The translations under genes and the position numbers were made by a program. From Pseudonocardia bannensis (GTDB taxonomy: Bacteria; Actinomycetota; Actinomycetes; Mycobacteriales; Pseudonocardiaceae), in contig NZ_JAAXKZ010000020.1 in the NCBI RefSeq assembly GCF_012911875.1, positions 1-60,196 of the forward strand: 60,196 nucleotides of DNA, written 5' to 3'. The notes beneath the pieces were generated by a model. That model was not told the origin of the DNA. It saw only the letters and a program-made list of their open reading frames with translations, and ran no database searches. This document shows, piece after piece, positions 25,773 through 33,382 of this stretch (position 1 is its first letter; each line of letters begins with the position of its first letter).

Positions 25773-26837
25773 TCAGCGCCGGGTTCGCACCGCCGCTGCG
25801 AGCTCGTCGAGCAGGGCCGCGGTGGTGTCCCAGTCCATGCACGCGTCGGTGATGCTCTGCCCGTAGGTGAGCTCCGCCCCGCCGGTGAGGTCCTGACGGC
25901 CGGCCACCAGGAAGCTCTCCATCATCACGCCGGTCACGCCGCGCTCACCGGCCGCGATGCGGGCGGCGACGTCGCGGACGACGCCGGCCTGCCGCACGTG
26001 GTCCTTGCCGCTGTTGCCGTGGCTCGCGTCGACGATCACGCGCTCCGGCAACCCGGCCTGCCGGAGCCGGTCGAGCGTCCCCGCGACGGTCGCCGCGTCG
26101 TGGTTCGGGCCCGCCGAACCACCCCGCAGGATGACGTGGCAGTCCGGGTTGCCGGAGGTGGTGATCAGGGCGGCGAGCCCGTCGGCGTTGATGCCCATGA
26201 AGACGTGGCTCGCCGCGGCCGCCCGCACGCCGTCGACCGCGACCTGGACGTCACCGTCGGTCGAGTTCTTGATCCCGACCGGCATGGACAGCCCGCTGCA
26301 CAGCTGGCGGTGCACCTGGCTGGCCGCGGTCCGGGCGCCGATCGAGCCCCAGCTCACGGTGTCGGCGATGAACTGCGGGGTGATGGGGTCGAGGAACTCG
26401 CAGCCGACCGGCAGCCCCAGCGCGGAGACGTCCAGCAGCAGCTTGCGGGCCAGGCGCAGCCCGCGGTTGACGTCGAAGGTGTCGTCGAGGCCCGGGTCGT
26501 TGATCAGGCCCTTCCAGCCGACGGTGGAGCGCGGCTTCTCGAAGTAGGCGCGCATCACCACCAGCACCTCGTCCTGCACGCGCGCGGCGTGCCCGGCCAG
26601 CCGGTGGGCGTAGTCGAGGGCCGCGTCGGGGTCGTGGATCGAACACGGGCCGACGACGACGATCAGCCGGTCGTCGCGACCGTCGAGGATGTCGACGATC
26701 CCCGCGCGGGCGCGCGTGACCGTGTCCGCGACGGCGTCGTCGACCGGCAGCTCGTGGCGCAGCAGGGCGGGGGAGAGCAACGGGCTGATCCGCGTGGTCC
26801 GGTGGTCGTCCAGCGGCGGGGCGATCGTGCGAGGCAT
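25773..26837 (-). CDS. aroG: 3-deoxy-7-phosphoheptulonate synthase, class I (AroFGH type)
   Basis: DAHP synthase condenses phosphoenolpyruvate with erythrose 4-phosphate, the first step of aromatic amino acid synthesis. The 354-residue protein is of the type I-alpha class: VVVGPCSIHDP, MRAYFEKPRSTVGWKGLIND, GCEFLDPITPQ, GIKNSTDGDV, ILRGGSAGPNHD and VDASHGNSGKDH are all present, covering the metal and PEP/E4P ligands. Many actinobacteria rely on the class II enzyme, so this may be a second isozyme. AGGAAG sits about ten bases before the ATG. A Tyr-Trp-Phe leader peptide and alternative hairpins lie upstream, suggesting attenuation. Confidence 0.95.
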   Translation of the reverse strand: MPRTIAPPLDDHRTTRISPLLSPALLRHELPVDDAVADTVTRARAGIVDILDGRDDRLIVVVGPCSIHDPDAALDYAHRLAGHAARVQDEVLVVMRAYFEKPRSTVGWKGLINDPGLDDTFDVNRGLRLARKLLLDVSALGLPVGCEFLDPITPQFIADTVSWGSIGARTAASQVHRQLCSGLSMPVGIKNSTDGDVQVAVDGVRAAAASHVFMGINADGLAALITTSGNPDCHVILRGGSAGPNHDAATVAGTLDRLRQAGLPERVIVDASHGNSGKDHVRQAGVVRDVAARIAAGERGVTGVMMESFLVAGRQDLTGGAELTYGQSITDACMDWDTTAALLDELAAAVRTRR

Positions 26838-26843
26838 GTGGGG

Positions 26844-26902
26844 GGCTTCCTTTCCGGCAAGCCGCCCCGTCGATCCCGTCGAGCCGGCTTGGTGTCCGGC
26901 TC
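26844..26902 (-). promoter_or_regulatory. Attenuator-like alternative hairpins before aroG
   Basis: In the RNA of the aroG leader, segment A (GAGCCGG, 26902-26896) can pair with the 3' part of segment B (CAAGCCGGCTC, 26891-26881). The 5' part of B (CAAGCCG) can instead pair with segment C (CGGCTTG, 26864-26858). C can also pair with D (AAGCC, 26848-26844), which covers the ribosome binding site of aroG. A-B and B-C are mutually exclusive, as are B-C and C-D. The layout fits translation-coupled attenuation controlled by the leader peptide at 26915-26980. No U-tract is seen, so sequestering of the ribosome binding site is more likely than termination. Confidence 0.6.
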
Positions 26903-26914
26903 GGGGATGGGAGG

Positions 26915-26980
26915 TCAGCGCAGCGTGACGCCTGCCGGCCCATCCGGGGCCGGGCGTCCAAACCAGTACTGGCGCTGCAC
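26915..26980 (-). CDS. Tyr-Trp-Phe leader peptide of aroG
   Basis: A 21-residue reading frame starting with GTG at 26980 and ending with TGA at 26915-26917, 77 bases before aroG. It begins VQRQYWFGRP and ends GPAGVTLR. Residues 5-7 are Tyr, Trp and Phe, the three end products of the pathway that aroG opens. The -10-like TAGAGT lies seven bases before the GTG, so the transcript may start at the start codon. Aromatic-rich leader peptides controlling DAHP synthase by attenuation are known in Corynebacterium (aroR). That this one senses all three amino acids is inference. Confidence 0.65.
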   Translation of the reverse strand: MQRQYWFGRPAPDGPAGVTLR

Positions 26981-26987
26981 GGACCTG

Positions 26988-26993
26988 ACTCTA
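26988..26993 (-). promoter_or_regulatory. -10 element for the aroG leader transcript
   Basis: TAGAGT ends seven bases before the leader peptide GTG. A matching -35 is not clear. It overlaps the untranslated region of the divergent nitrilase gene. Confidence 0.5.
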
Positions 26994-27034
26994 GCGGTTC
27001 GCCCGAGCGGGCCGCGTCGGGGAGGATCGGTCGC

Positions 27035-27823
27035 ATGCGGATCGCGCTCGCCCAGGTCGTCTCGTCGACCGACTCCGAGGACAACCTCAAGCTGATCGAC
27101 CAGTACGTCCGCCAGGCCGCGGAGGCGGGGGCCCGGCTCGTGGTGTTCCCCGAGGCGGCGATGTGCCGCTTCGGCGTCCCGCTCGGTCCCGTGGCCGAGC
27201 CGCTGGACGGGCCGTGGGCGACGCGGGTCCGTGCCCTCGCGGCGGACGCCGGGATCACCGTGATCGCCGGGATGTTCACCCCGGCGGACGACGGGCGGGT
27301 GCGCAACACCTTGCTCGTCACCGGCGGGGGCGTGGAGACCTCCTACGACAAGATCCACCTGTTCGATGCCTTCGGGTTCGCCGAGTCCGACACGGTGGCG
27401 CCGGGCGCCGAGCCGGTCACCGTGGACATCGCCGGCGCGACGATCGGCCTCGCGACCTGCTACGACGTGCGCTTCCCCGGGCTGTTCCAGGAGCTGGCCG
27501 GGCGCGGGGCGTCGGTGATCGTGCTGCCCGCGTCGTGGGGGGCGGGCCCGGGGAAGCGGGACCAGTGGGACGTCCTGGTGCGGGCCCGGGCCCTCGACGC
27601 GGGCGCGTTCGTCGTCGCCTGCGACCAGGCGGACCCGACGACGGTCGGTGGCGAGGCGGGCAAGGCGCCCACCGGGATCGGGGCCAGCCTCGTCGCCGAC
27701 CCGTTCGGCGCGGTCGTCGCGCAACTCGGTGCGGAGCCCGGGCTGCTGGTCGCCGACCTGGACCTGGATCGGGCCGGCACGGCCCGGGAGCGGACCGGGG
27801 TGCTGGCGAACCGCCGGTTCTGA
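27035..27823 (+). CDS. Carbon-nitrogen hydrolase (nitrilase superfamily)
   Basis: A 262-residue amidase of the nitrilase superfamily, which hydrolyses amide or nitrile C-N bonds. The catalytic triad is visible: Glu in VVFPEAAM, Lys in SYDKIHLFD and Cys in ATCYDVRFP. It resembles the Nit1/Nit2-type omega-amidase or deaminated glutathione amidase group, but the substrate is not certain. GGGGAGG lies about ten bases before the ATG. It is divergent from the aroG leader with an intergenic region of 54 bases. Confidence 0.9.
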   Translation: MRIALAQVVSSTDSEDNLKLIDQYVRQAAEAGARLVVFPEAAMCRFGVPLGPVAEPLDGPWATRVRALAADAGITVIAGMFTPADDGRVRNTLLVTGGGVETSYDKIHLFDAFGFAESDTVAPGAEPVTVDIAGATIGLATCYDVRFPGLFQELAGRGASVIVLPASWGAGPGKRDQWDVLVRARALDAGAFVVACDQADPTTVGGEAGKAPTGIGASLVADPFGAVVAQLGAEPGLLVADLDLDRAGTARERTGVLANRRF

Positions 27824-27866
27824 CCTGCGGGGCGGCCGACCGTGCTGCCCGGTGTCCCCGCGCGGG

Positions 27867-28682
27867 TCAGGTCAGCGTCGCCGCATGGTCGGGGACCGCG
27901 GTGAACATCTCCCGCGGCGGCCGCCGGTAGCCCTGCCCCGACGGTCGCTTGGGGATCGTCAGCTCGAGGCCGGGAGACGGCTGCCACGGCACGCTCGCCA
28001 GCAGGTGGGCGATCATGTTGATCCGGGCGCGGCGCTTGTCCTCGGCCTCGACCACCAGCCACGGTGAGGCGCGGGTGTCGGTGTGCACGAACATCTCGTC
28101 CTTGGCCCGGGAGTAGTCCTCCCACCGGCTGATCGACTCCAGGTCCATCGGCGAGAGCTTCCACTGCTTCATCGGGTCGGACATCCGGTCGCGGAAGCGC
28201 CGTTCCTGCTCGGCGTCACTGACGGAGAACCAGTACTTGCGCAGCTCGATGCCGTCCTCGATGAGCAGCTCCTCGAAGATCGGGCACTGCCGCAGGAACC
28301 GCTTGTACTCCTGGGGCGTGCAGAAGCCCATGACACGCTCGACGCCGGCGCGGTTGTACCAGCTGCGGTCGAGCAGCACGATCTCCCCGGCGGCGGGCAG
28401 GTGCTCGACGTAGCGCTGGAAGTACCACTGGGTGCGCTGCCGCTCGGTGGGCGCCGGGAGAGCGACGATGCGGCAGATCCGCGGGTTGAGGTACTCCGCG
28501 ACACGCTTGATGGCCCCGCCCTTGCCCGCCGCGTCCCGGCCCTCGAACACGACGACGAGCCGCGCACCGCTGCCGCGCACCCACTCCTGCATCTGCACCA
28601 GCTCGCCCTGCAGCCGCAGTAGTTCGCGTTCGTAGGGTTTGCGTGCGAGTTTCTGAGGCCGGGGCAGGTCCGTCTCGGTCAT
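27867..28682 (-). CDS. ppk2: Polyphosphate kinase 2
   Basis: PPK2 transfers phosphate between polyphosphate and nucleotides, usually making GTP or ATP from the diphosphate. The 271-residue single-domain protein has Walker A FEGRDAAGKGGAIKR, Walker B IVLLDRSWYNRAG, and the lid region KYWFSVSDAEQERRFRDR, all typical of the class I enzymes. GGGAG lies before the ATG at 28682. It is divergent from the gene at 28750 with a 67-base spacer. Another polyphosphate-linked protein, the CHAD protein, lies at 55898. Confidence 0.95.
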   Translation of the reverse strand: MTETDLPRPQKLARKPYERELLRLQGELVQMQEWVRGSGARLVVVFEGRDAAGKGGAIKRVAEYLNPRICRIVALPAPTERQRTQWYFQRYVEHLPAAGEIVLLDRSWYNRAGVERVMGFCTPQEYKRFLRQCPIFEELLIEDGIELRKYWFSVSDAEQERRFRDRMSDPMKQWKLSPMDLESISRWEDYSRAKDEMFVHTDTRASPWLVVEAEDKRRARINMIAHLLASVPWQPSPGLELTIPKRPSGQGYRRPPREMFTAVPDHAATLT

Positions 28683-28749
28683 CACGAGCTCCCGTCGGTG
28701 GGCTGCCGCACAGTGTCCCCGATCGCGGCCGGGGCCCGCCCGTAACGCG

Positions 28750-29418
28750 ATGAGTGGCGATGACGAATCCAGCTGCATCGAAGTTCAGGAGGACGACCAG
28801 GGTATCGGCGCCCGGCGCCCGCCGCCGCCGGGCGTGGACGTCCGTGCCCGCGCGGATCTGGTGCTCGAGCACGTGCAGCGGGTGGTCGCGGTCGCCGTGG
28901 AGCCGGTCGAGCTCCTCACCGAGGCGGGCGGGCTGCTGCGACGCCTGGCGCTGTGCGGGACCGCGGTCGAGATCCTCCTGGCCACCGACGGGACGGTCGA
29001 CGGCCGGGCCGTCACCCGCATGTACTCCCGCATCGGGTTGCCGGACACCCCCCGCCACCGGCTCGGACTGCGCCGCCTCCGGCCCAGCCCCGCCGGCGAC
29101 GACGTGCTCGCCGCGCTCAGCGAGATCATCGGCTTCGATCCGGAGCCCGGGCTGGCGATCCTGGCGCCGGCGGCGCTGCCCGGGCGGATCGACCGCACGA
29201 TGCTCAGCCGGATCGCCCGGCTGGCCGCCGAGATCTATCGCGCCGACCTGGTGCGTCACCTGCCGATCGACGACGTGGCCCGCCCGTGGACGGTCACGTG
29301 CCCGCTCACCGCCGAGGAGGCCCGGCGCAAGCGGTATGCGCTCGGCCGGCCCGTGACGGCCGACGAGGAGCGGTTCGTGGTGGAGCGGGCGATCCCGGCT
29401 CAGCGCACCGTCTCCTGA
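28750..29418 (+). CDS. PIG-L-like protein lacking the metal-binding motif
   Basis: A 222-residue protein with no family I can name outright. Its pattern follows the PIG-L/MshB deacetylase fold: hydrophobic strand then EPVELLTEAGGLLRRLA where active enzymes have HPDDETLTTGGTIARYA, then AVEILLATDG for the next strand. DDVLAALSEIIGFDPEPGLAIL and then RIDRTMLSRIARLAAEIY stand where the HPDH motif should be. The zinc ligands (HPDD and HxxH) are all replaced, so if the relation holds the protein cannot be a standard deacetylase. The real MshB of this window is at 49981. Confidence 0.45.
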   Translation: MSGDDESSCIEVQEDDQGIGARRPPPPGVDVRARADLVLEHVQRVVAVAVEPVELLTEAGGLLRRLALCGTAVEILLATDGTVDGRAVTRMYSRIGLPDTPRHRLGLRRLRPSPAGDDVLAALSEIIGFDPEPGLAILAPAALPGRIDRTMLSRIARLAAEIYRADLVRHLPIDDVARPWTVTCPLTAEEARRKRYALGRPVTADEERFVVERAIPAQRTVS

Positions 29419-29427
29419 GCACAGCCG

Positions 29428-29724
29428 TCAGCCCTGGGCCGCATCGAGCTGCTCGGAGATGGCCCCGGCCAGGCCGACGTCCTTCTCCGTCAGCCCACCC
29501 GCGGAATGCGTGGAGAGCCGAAACCTCAGCGTCCGCCACCGGATGTCGATGTCGGGATGGTGATCGCGTTCCTCGGCGATCTCGGCAACCCTGTTCACCA
29601 CCGCGATCGCGGCGGGGAAGCTGGGGAGTTCCGCGGTCCGGACGAAGGAGTCGCCGTCACGCTCCCAACCCGGCAGGCCGTCCAGCGCGGAGGTGATCGC
29701 GGTGTCGTCGAGGAGGTCAGCCAT
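29428..29724 (-). CDS. 4a-hydroxytetrahydrobiopterin dehydratase (PCD/DCoH)
   Basis: A 98-residue pterin-4a-carbinolamine dehydratase, which recycles the pterin cofactor of aromatic amino acid hydroxylases. The family signature is clear: SFPAAIAVVNRVAEIAEERD, HHPDIDIRWRTLRFRLSTHS (the catalytic His pair and W/R/T residues) and GLTEKDVGLA. The length is typical. It is the last gene of an operon with the ABC transporter, 17 bases after the permease stop; no pterin-dependent hydroxylase is nearby, so its partner is elsewhere. Confidence 0.93.
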   Translation of the reverse strand: MADLLDDTAITSALDGLPGWERDGDSFVRTAELPSFPAAIAVVNRVAEIAEERDHHPDIDIRWRTLRFRLSTHSAGGLTEKDVGLAGAISEQLDAAQG

Positions 29725-29741
29725 GCGGGCATCCTCCCGGC

Positions 29742-30590
29742 TCAGGCGTCGCGGCGCAGCATCCGGATCAGCGTGAGCCCCCCGCCGACGGCGACGTAGC
29801 AGAGCGCCCGCAGGGAGCTCTCCGCCATCCCGTCGAGAGGCAACGGGTCGCGCAGCGCGTCGGCGCCGGCCGCCCAGCCCGACGTGAGCAGGTAGGGCTG
29901 CAGCCACTCCAGCGCGGGGATCGCGGAGAGCACCCCGAAGACGATCAAACCGCCGAGCACCGAGGCCAGCACGACCAGCGGGTGCTCGGTGAGCGCCGAG
30001 ATCGCCAGCGCGATCGCACCGACGGCGGCGAGCTGGCCGACCGTCCACACGACCACCAGTGCGACCCGGCCCACGGCCTCGCCGAGCCCGAGCGTGGTCC
30101 CGGACAGGGTGACCAGCCGACCGTCGGCCCCGCCCACGACGACGAGCCCGGCCAGGACGCCGACCAGCGCGATCACCGTCGTCGCCAGTGCGGCGACGAC
30201 CAGCACCCCGAACGCCTTCATCCCGACCAGCCGCAGCCGCCCGACCGGCGCCAGCAGCAGGCCGCGCATCGTGCCGTGAGCGGCCTCTCCGGCGATCGCG
30301 TCGGCTGCGGCCATCGCGACAGCCAGCGGCAGCAGCAGCGTCAGCGCGAGCGACATCGCCGCGATCGGCAGCACCAGCCCGTTCCCGGCGACGGCCCCGA
30401 TCAGCCCGCCGCCGGAACGCCGGTCGGCGACCACGACGCCGACCGCGATGAGGACCGGGATCAGCGCGAACAGGCCGAGCATGACCAGCGTGCGCGGGCG
30501 GCGCAGCACCCAGCGCAGCTCGGCGCCCAGCAGCCGGCCCAGCGGCGCGGACGTGCGCCGAAGGGGCAACGGATCGGCCTGCGTCGTCAC
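29742..30590 (-). CDS. ABC exporter permease
   Basis: A 282-residue ABC-2-type membrane subunit with about six transmembrane segments, beginning after a short N-terminal cytoplasmic stretch (TLVMLGLFALIPVLIAVGVV) and including IAGEAAHGTMRGLLLAPVGR, the conserved amphipathic loop of this class. The GTG start at 30590 overlaps the ATPase stop by four bases (GTGA). Together with the ATPase it forms one exporter; the cargo is unknown. Confidence 0.88.
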   Translation of the reverse strand: MTTQADPLPLRRTSAPLGRLLGAELRWVLRRPRTLVMLGLFALIPVLIAVGVVVADRRSGGGLIGAVAGNGLVLPIAAMSLALTLLLPLAVAMAAADAIAGEAAHGTMRGLLLAPVGRLRLVGMKAFGVLVVAALATTVIALVGVLAGLVVVGGADGRLVTLSGTTLGLGEAVGRVALVVVWTVGQLAAVGAIALAISALTEHPLVVLASVLGGLIVFGVLSAIPALEWLQPYLLTSGWAAGADALRDPLPLDGMAESSLRALCYVAVGGGLTLIRMLRRDA

Positions 30591-31570
30591 CGGGCCTCCT
30601 CGGTCAGCCGCGCGAACAGCTCCTCCAGCCGGGCCCGCCGACGGCGGGCCTCGTGCACCGCGACGCCGGCGCGCACCAGCAGCGCGATCACCTCCGGCGC
30701 CGGCGGTCCGTCGTCGGCCACGACCACCGCGTCACCGTCGCGGAACGCCGTCGCACCCGCCGCACGCAGGACGGGCAGCGCGCGCTCGACATCGGGGGTG
30801 CTGATCACCAGCCCGCCGGCATCGGCCTCCAGCAGGGTCCGCAGCTCGCCGGAGGCGACCAGCGAACCCGACTGCAGCACCGCGACGTGCGTGCAGGTCG
30901 CCTCCACCTCGGCCAGCAGGTGCGAGGACACCAGCACCGTCGCCCCGCCCGCGTGCAATTCGGCGATGATGCGCCGGACGTCGCGGGTACCGGCCGGGTC
31001 CAGCCCGTTGGTCGGCTCGTCGAGGACGACGAGCCGGCGCGGGACGAGCAGCACAGCCGCCAGCCCGAGCCGCTGTTTCATGCCGAGGGAGTACCCGCGG
31101 TAGCGGCGGTCGGCGGCGCCGGCGAGCCCCACGCGCTCCAGGGCGGCGTCCACCGCGGCCGGGAGGTCACGGCTCGTGAGCAGCGGTTCGGTGGCGCCGG
31201 CCCGGCGCAGGTTCTCCCGGCCGGACAGGAACGGGTGGAAACCCGGGCCCTCGACCAGCGCGCCCACCGACGGCAGCACCGCGCCGGCGCCGTCCGGGAC
31301 GGGGCTGCCGAGCAGCTCCGCGGTCCCGGCGGTCGGTCGGGTCAGGCCCAGCAGCATCCGGATCAGCGTGGTCTTGCCCGAGCCGTTGGGCCCGAGCATC
31401 CCGAGCACCGCCCCGGTGGGCACGTCCAGGTCGATCCGGTCCACGGCGACGGTGCGCCCGAACACCTTCCGCAGCCCGCGGACGCGGGCCGCGACCGGCG
31501 CCGCGGTCCCGTCCGCCGGCGCGCCTGCCGCAGCGCGAGTCACTCCCGCTGCGGTGGGGGTGGGCGTCAC
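30587..31570 (-). CDS. ABC exporter ATP-binding protein
   Basis: A 327-residue ATPase. Walker A is MLGPNGSGKTTLIRM, the signature is YSLGMKQRLGLAAVLL (LGMKQR in place of LSGGQ, typical of ABC-2 drug/bacitracin-type ATPases), Walker B LVVLDEPTNGLDP, and the switch is VSSHLL. The last 80 residues form a small C-terminal domain. The GTG at 31570 overlaps the stop of the preceding exported-protein gene (GTGA), so three genes are translationally coupled. Confidence 0.92.
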   Translation of the reverse strand: MTPTPTAAGVTRAAAGAPADGTAAPVAARVRGLRKVFGRTVAVDRIDLDVPTGAVLGMLGPNGSGKTTLIRMLLGLTRPTAGTAELLGSPVPDGAGAVLPSVGALVEGPGFHPFLSGRENLRRAGATEPLLTSRDLPAAVDAALERVGLAGAADRRYRGYSLGMKQRLGLAAVLLVPRRLVVLDEPTNGLDPAGTRDVRRIIAELHAGGATVLVSSHLLAEVEATCTHVAVLQSGSLVASGELRTLLEADAGGLVISTPDVERALPVLRAAGATAFRDGDAVVVADDGPPAPEVIALLVRAGVAVHEARRRRARLEELFARLTEEAR

Positions 31571-32595
31571 GTCGACAGGGCTTCGGTCAGGACCTGCTCC
31601 GGGACGGCACCGGCCGCGATCCGGCCGTCGTCGGTGACGATCGCCGTCGCCACCGCGGTGGTGATCAGCCGGCCGCTGCCCCAGCTGCCGCTCACGGGCG
31701 TGCCCAGGCTCGACAGGTCCGGCGACTCCCGGCCCTCCGCCGGGGCCTTCGCGATCACCACGGTGTCCCAGCCGTCGCCGACGACCGTCGGGCCGCCGCT
31801 CGTGGCGGGGGCGCCCGGCGCCGGGCTGGTGGATTTCGGCTCGGCCGCCGTGACCGTCGCGCCGGGGGGCGGGGTGAAGGTGAACAGAGACGGGTCCTGC
31901 GCGCCGAACGTGAGGTCGGTGAAACCGACCTGCAGCGCCGGTTCCGCCGAGCCGGTCGCCAGCACGCTGAACCGCAGCGGCATCCGCTTCTCGGCGTCGA
32001 CCGCGATCCGGACCTCGCGCAGCAGCGTGCGCTCGGTCGGCGCCGGTGCGAGCACCAGTTCGTAAGCCGGGCGCCCGGCCACCTCGGCCGTGCCGTCGAC
32101 GGTCACCGCGCTGGTGGAACGGAGCATCTCGATGGCCTGGGTGGCCGCGGCCGTCGGATCGGTGGCGGCCCGGGCCTCCTGCCTCTCTCCGATCGGCCTG
32201 CGGGTCACGGTGCGGTCCGCGGAGTCCCAGGACCACAGCGTCGTCCCGTCGGTGACGATCGTGCGCTCGCCCTGCGCCGTCGGGAGCGACAGCCGGCCCT
32301 GGTGCTCGCCACCGGACCACACCCGGGCCGTGCTCGTGCCGTCGGCGGCCTGCGGGAGCTGGGGCAACGGAGGCAGCCCCAGCGCGTTGTCCAGCTCGAC
32401 GGTCCCGGCGAACGGCTCGTGCCGGGCCGCGATCACCGAGCTGACGAGGTCCTCCGGGGAGACCGGCGGCAGCTCCGGAGCGGCCCCGGCGCCCGCCGGC
32501 GTCGCGAGCAGCCCCAGCCCGACGGCGCCGGCGACCGTCACCCTCAACCCGGCCCTGACCCAGCCACTGCGCTTCGCTGACCGCCCTGCTGCCAT
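31567..32595 (-). CDS. LolA/RseB-like exported protein
   Basis: A 342-residue exported protein of the LolA-like superfamily (DUF2092-type), which binds hydrophobic ligands or acts as an envelope sensor. After a signal peptide (LRVTVAGAVGLGLLATPAGA) the half-barrel domain (about 40-245) shows FAGTVELDN, IVTDGTTLWSWDSADRTVTR, and VRIAVDAEKRMPLRFSVLAT. A Ser/Pro-rich linker follows, and the last 80 residues are a second small domain (VVIAKAPAEG...SGSWGSGRLI). It starts the operon with the ABC exporter and faces a two-component system, which may respond to the same envelope signal. An ATG at 32613 is possible. Confidence 0.8.
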   Translation of the reverse strand: MAAGRSAKRSGWVRAGLRVTVAGAVGLGLLATPAGAGAAPELPPVSPEDLVSSVIAARHEPFAGTVELDNALGLPPLPQLPQAADGTSTARVWSGGEHQGRLSLPTAQGERTIVTDGTTLWSWDSADRTVTRRPIGERQEARAATDPTAAATQAIEMLRSTSAVTVDGTAEVAGRPAYELVLAPAPTERTLLREVRIAVDAEKRMPLRFSVLATGSAEPALQVGFTDLTFGAQDPSLFTFTPPPGATVTAAEPKSTSPAPGAPATSGGPTVVGDGWDTVVIAKAPAEGRESPDLSSLGTPVSGSWGSGRLITTAVATAIVTDDGRIAAGAVPEQVLTEALST

Positions 32596-32677
32596 GGACA
32601 CAGCGTGAAGCATGGCGGCTGAGAGATGTCTGAGGTGACAGGCGGTCACGGCGTTACCGCGTGGTCGTCCCGACCAG

Positions 32678-32683
32678 TAGCGT
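32678..32683 (+). promoter_or_regulatory. -10 element of a leaderless response regulator transcript
   Basis: TAGCGT ends eight bases before the ATG at 32692. The 96-base gap to the divergent LolA-like gene must hold both promoters. Confidence 0.5.
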
Positions 32684-32691
32684 CGCCGCCG

Positions 32692-33375
32692 ATGGCGCGA
32701 GTGCTGGTGGTGGACGACGAACCCGGGGTGCGGACCGCACTCGCCCGGGGACTGACGGCCGAGGGCATGGAGGTGGTCGCGCTCGGCGACGGGCCGTCGG
32801 CGCTGCGGGCCGCGATGACCGGCAGCTTCGACGCCGTGGTGCTCGACATCATCCTGCCGGGGCTGTCCGGCTACCGGGTGCTGGAGCAGCTGCGCGCGGA
32901 CGGCGTCGACACACCGGTCCTGCTGGTCTCGGCCAAGGACGGCGAGATCGACCAGGCCGACGGGCTCGATCTCGGCGCCGACGGCTACCTGGTGAAGCCG
33001 TTCTCCTTCGTCGTACTCGTCGCGCAGCTCAAGGCGATGCTCCGCCGCCGCGACGCGGCGCTCGGCCGGACCGGGCAGCGGGTGCGTCTCGGCCCCCTGG
33101 TCGTCGACCCGGCGGCGCGCACCGTGGCCTGGGACGGCCGTCCGGTGGAACTTTCGCCGCGCGAGTTCGCGCTGCTGCACGCCCTGGCCAGCCGGCCGGA
33201 CACCGCCGTGGCCAAGGACGAGCTGCTGCGGCTGGTCTGGGGCGACGAGCAGGCGGCGAGCCGCAACGTCGTCGAGGTCTACGTCGGGTACCTGCGGCGC
33301 AAGCTCGAGGCGGTGGGCGCGGGGAACGTGCTGCGCACCGTGCGCGGCTACGGCTACCTGGTCGGCTCTGCGTGA
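32692..33375 (+). CDS. OmpR-family response regulator
   Basis: A 227-residue regulator. The receiver domain has VDDEP, Asp52 as phospho-acceptor (AVVLDIILPG), LVSAKD and LVKPF. The winged-helix domain (about 130-225) shows LSPREFALLHALASRP, VVEVYVGYLRRKLEAVG and VRGYGYLVG. It is transcribed first, before its kinase, and is divergent from the LolA-like/ABC operon, the most likely target by position. The start is fixed by a leaderless -10 element. Confidence 0.93.
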   Translation: MARVLVVDDEPGVRTALARGLTAEGMEVVALGDGPSALRAAMTGSFDAVVLDIILPGLSGYRVLEQLRADGVDTPVLLVSAKDGEIDQADGLDLGADGYLVKPFSFVVLVAQLKAMLRRRDAALGRTGQRVRLGPLVVDPAARTVAWDGRPVELSPREFALLHALASRPDTAVAKDELLRLVWGDEQAASRNVVEVYVGYLRRKLEAVGAGNVLRTVRGYGYLVGSA

Positions 33376-33382
33376 CGTCACC

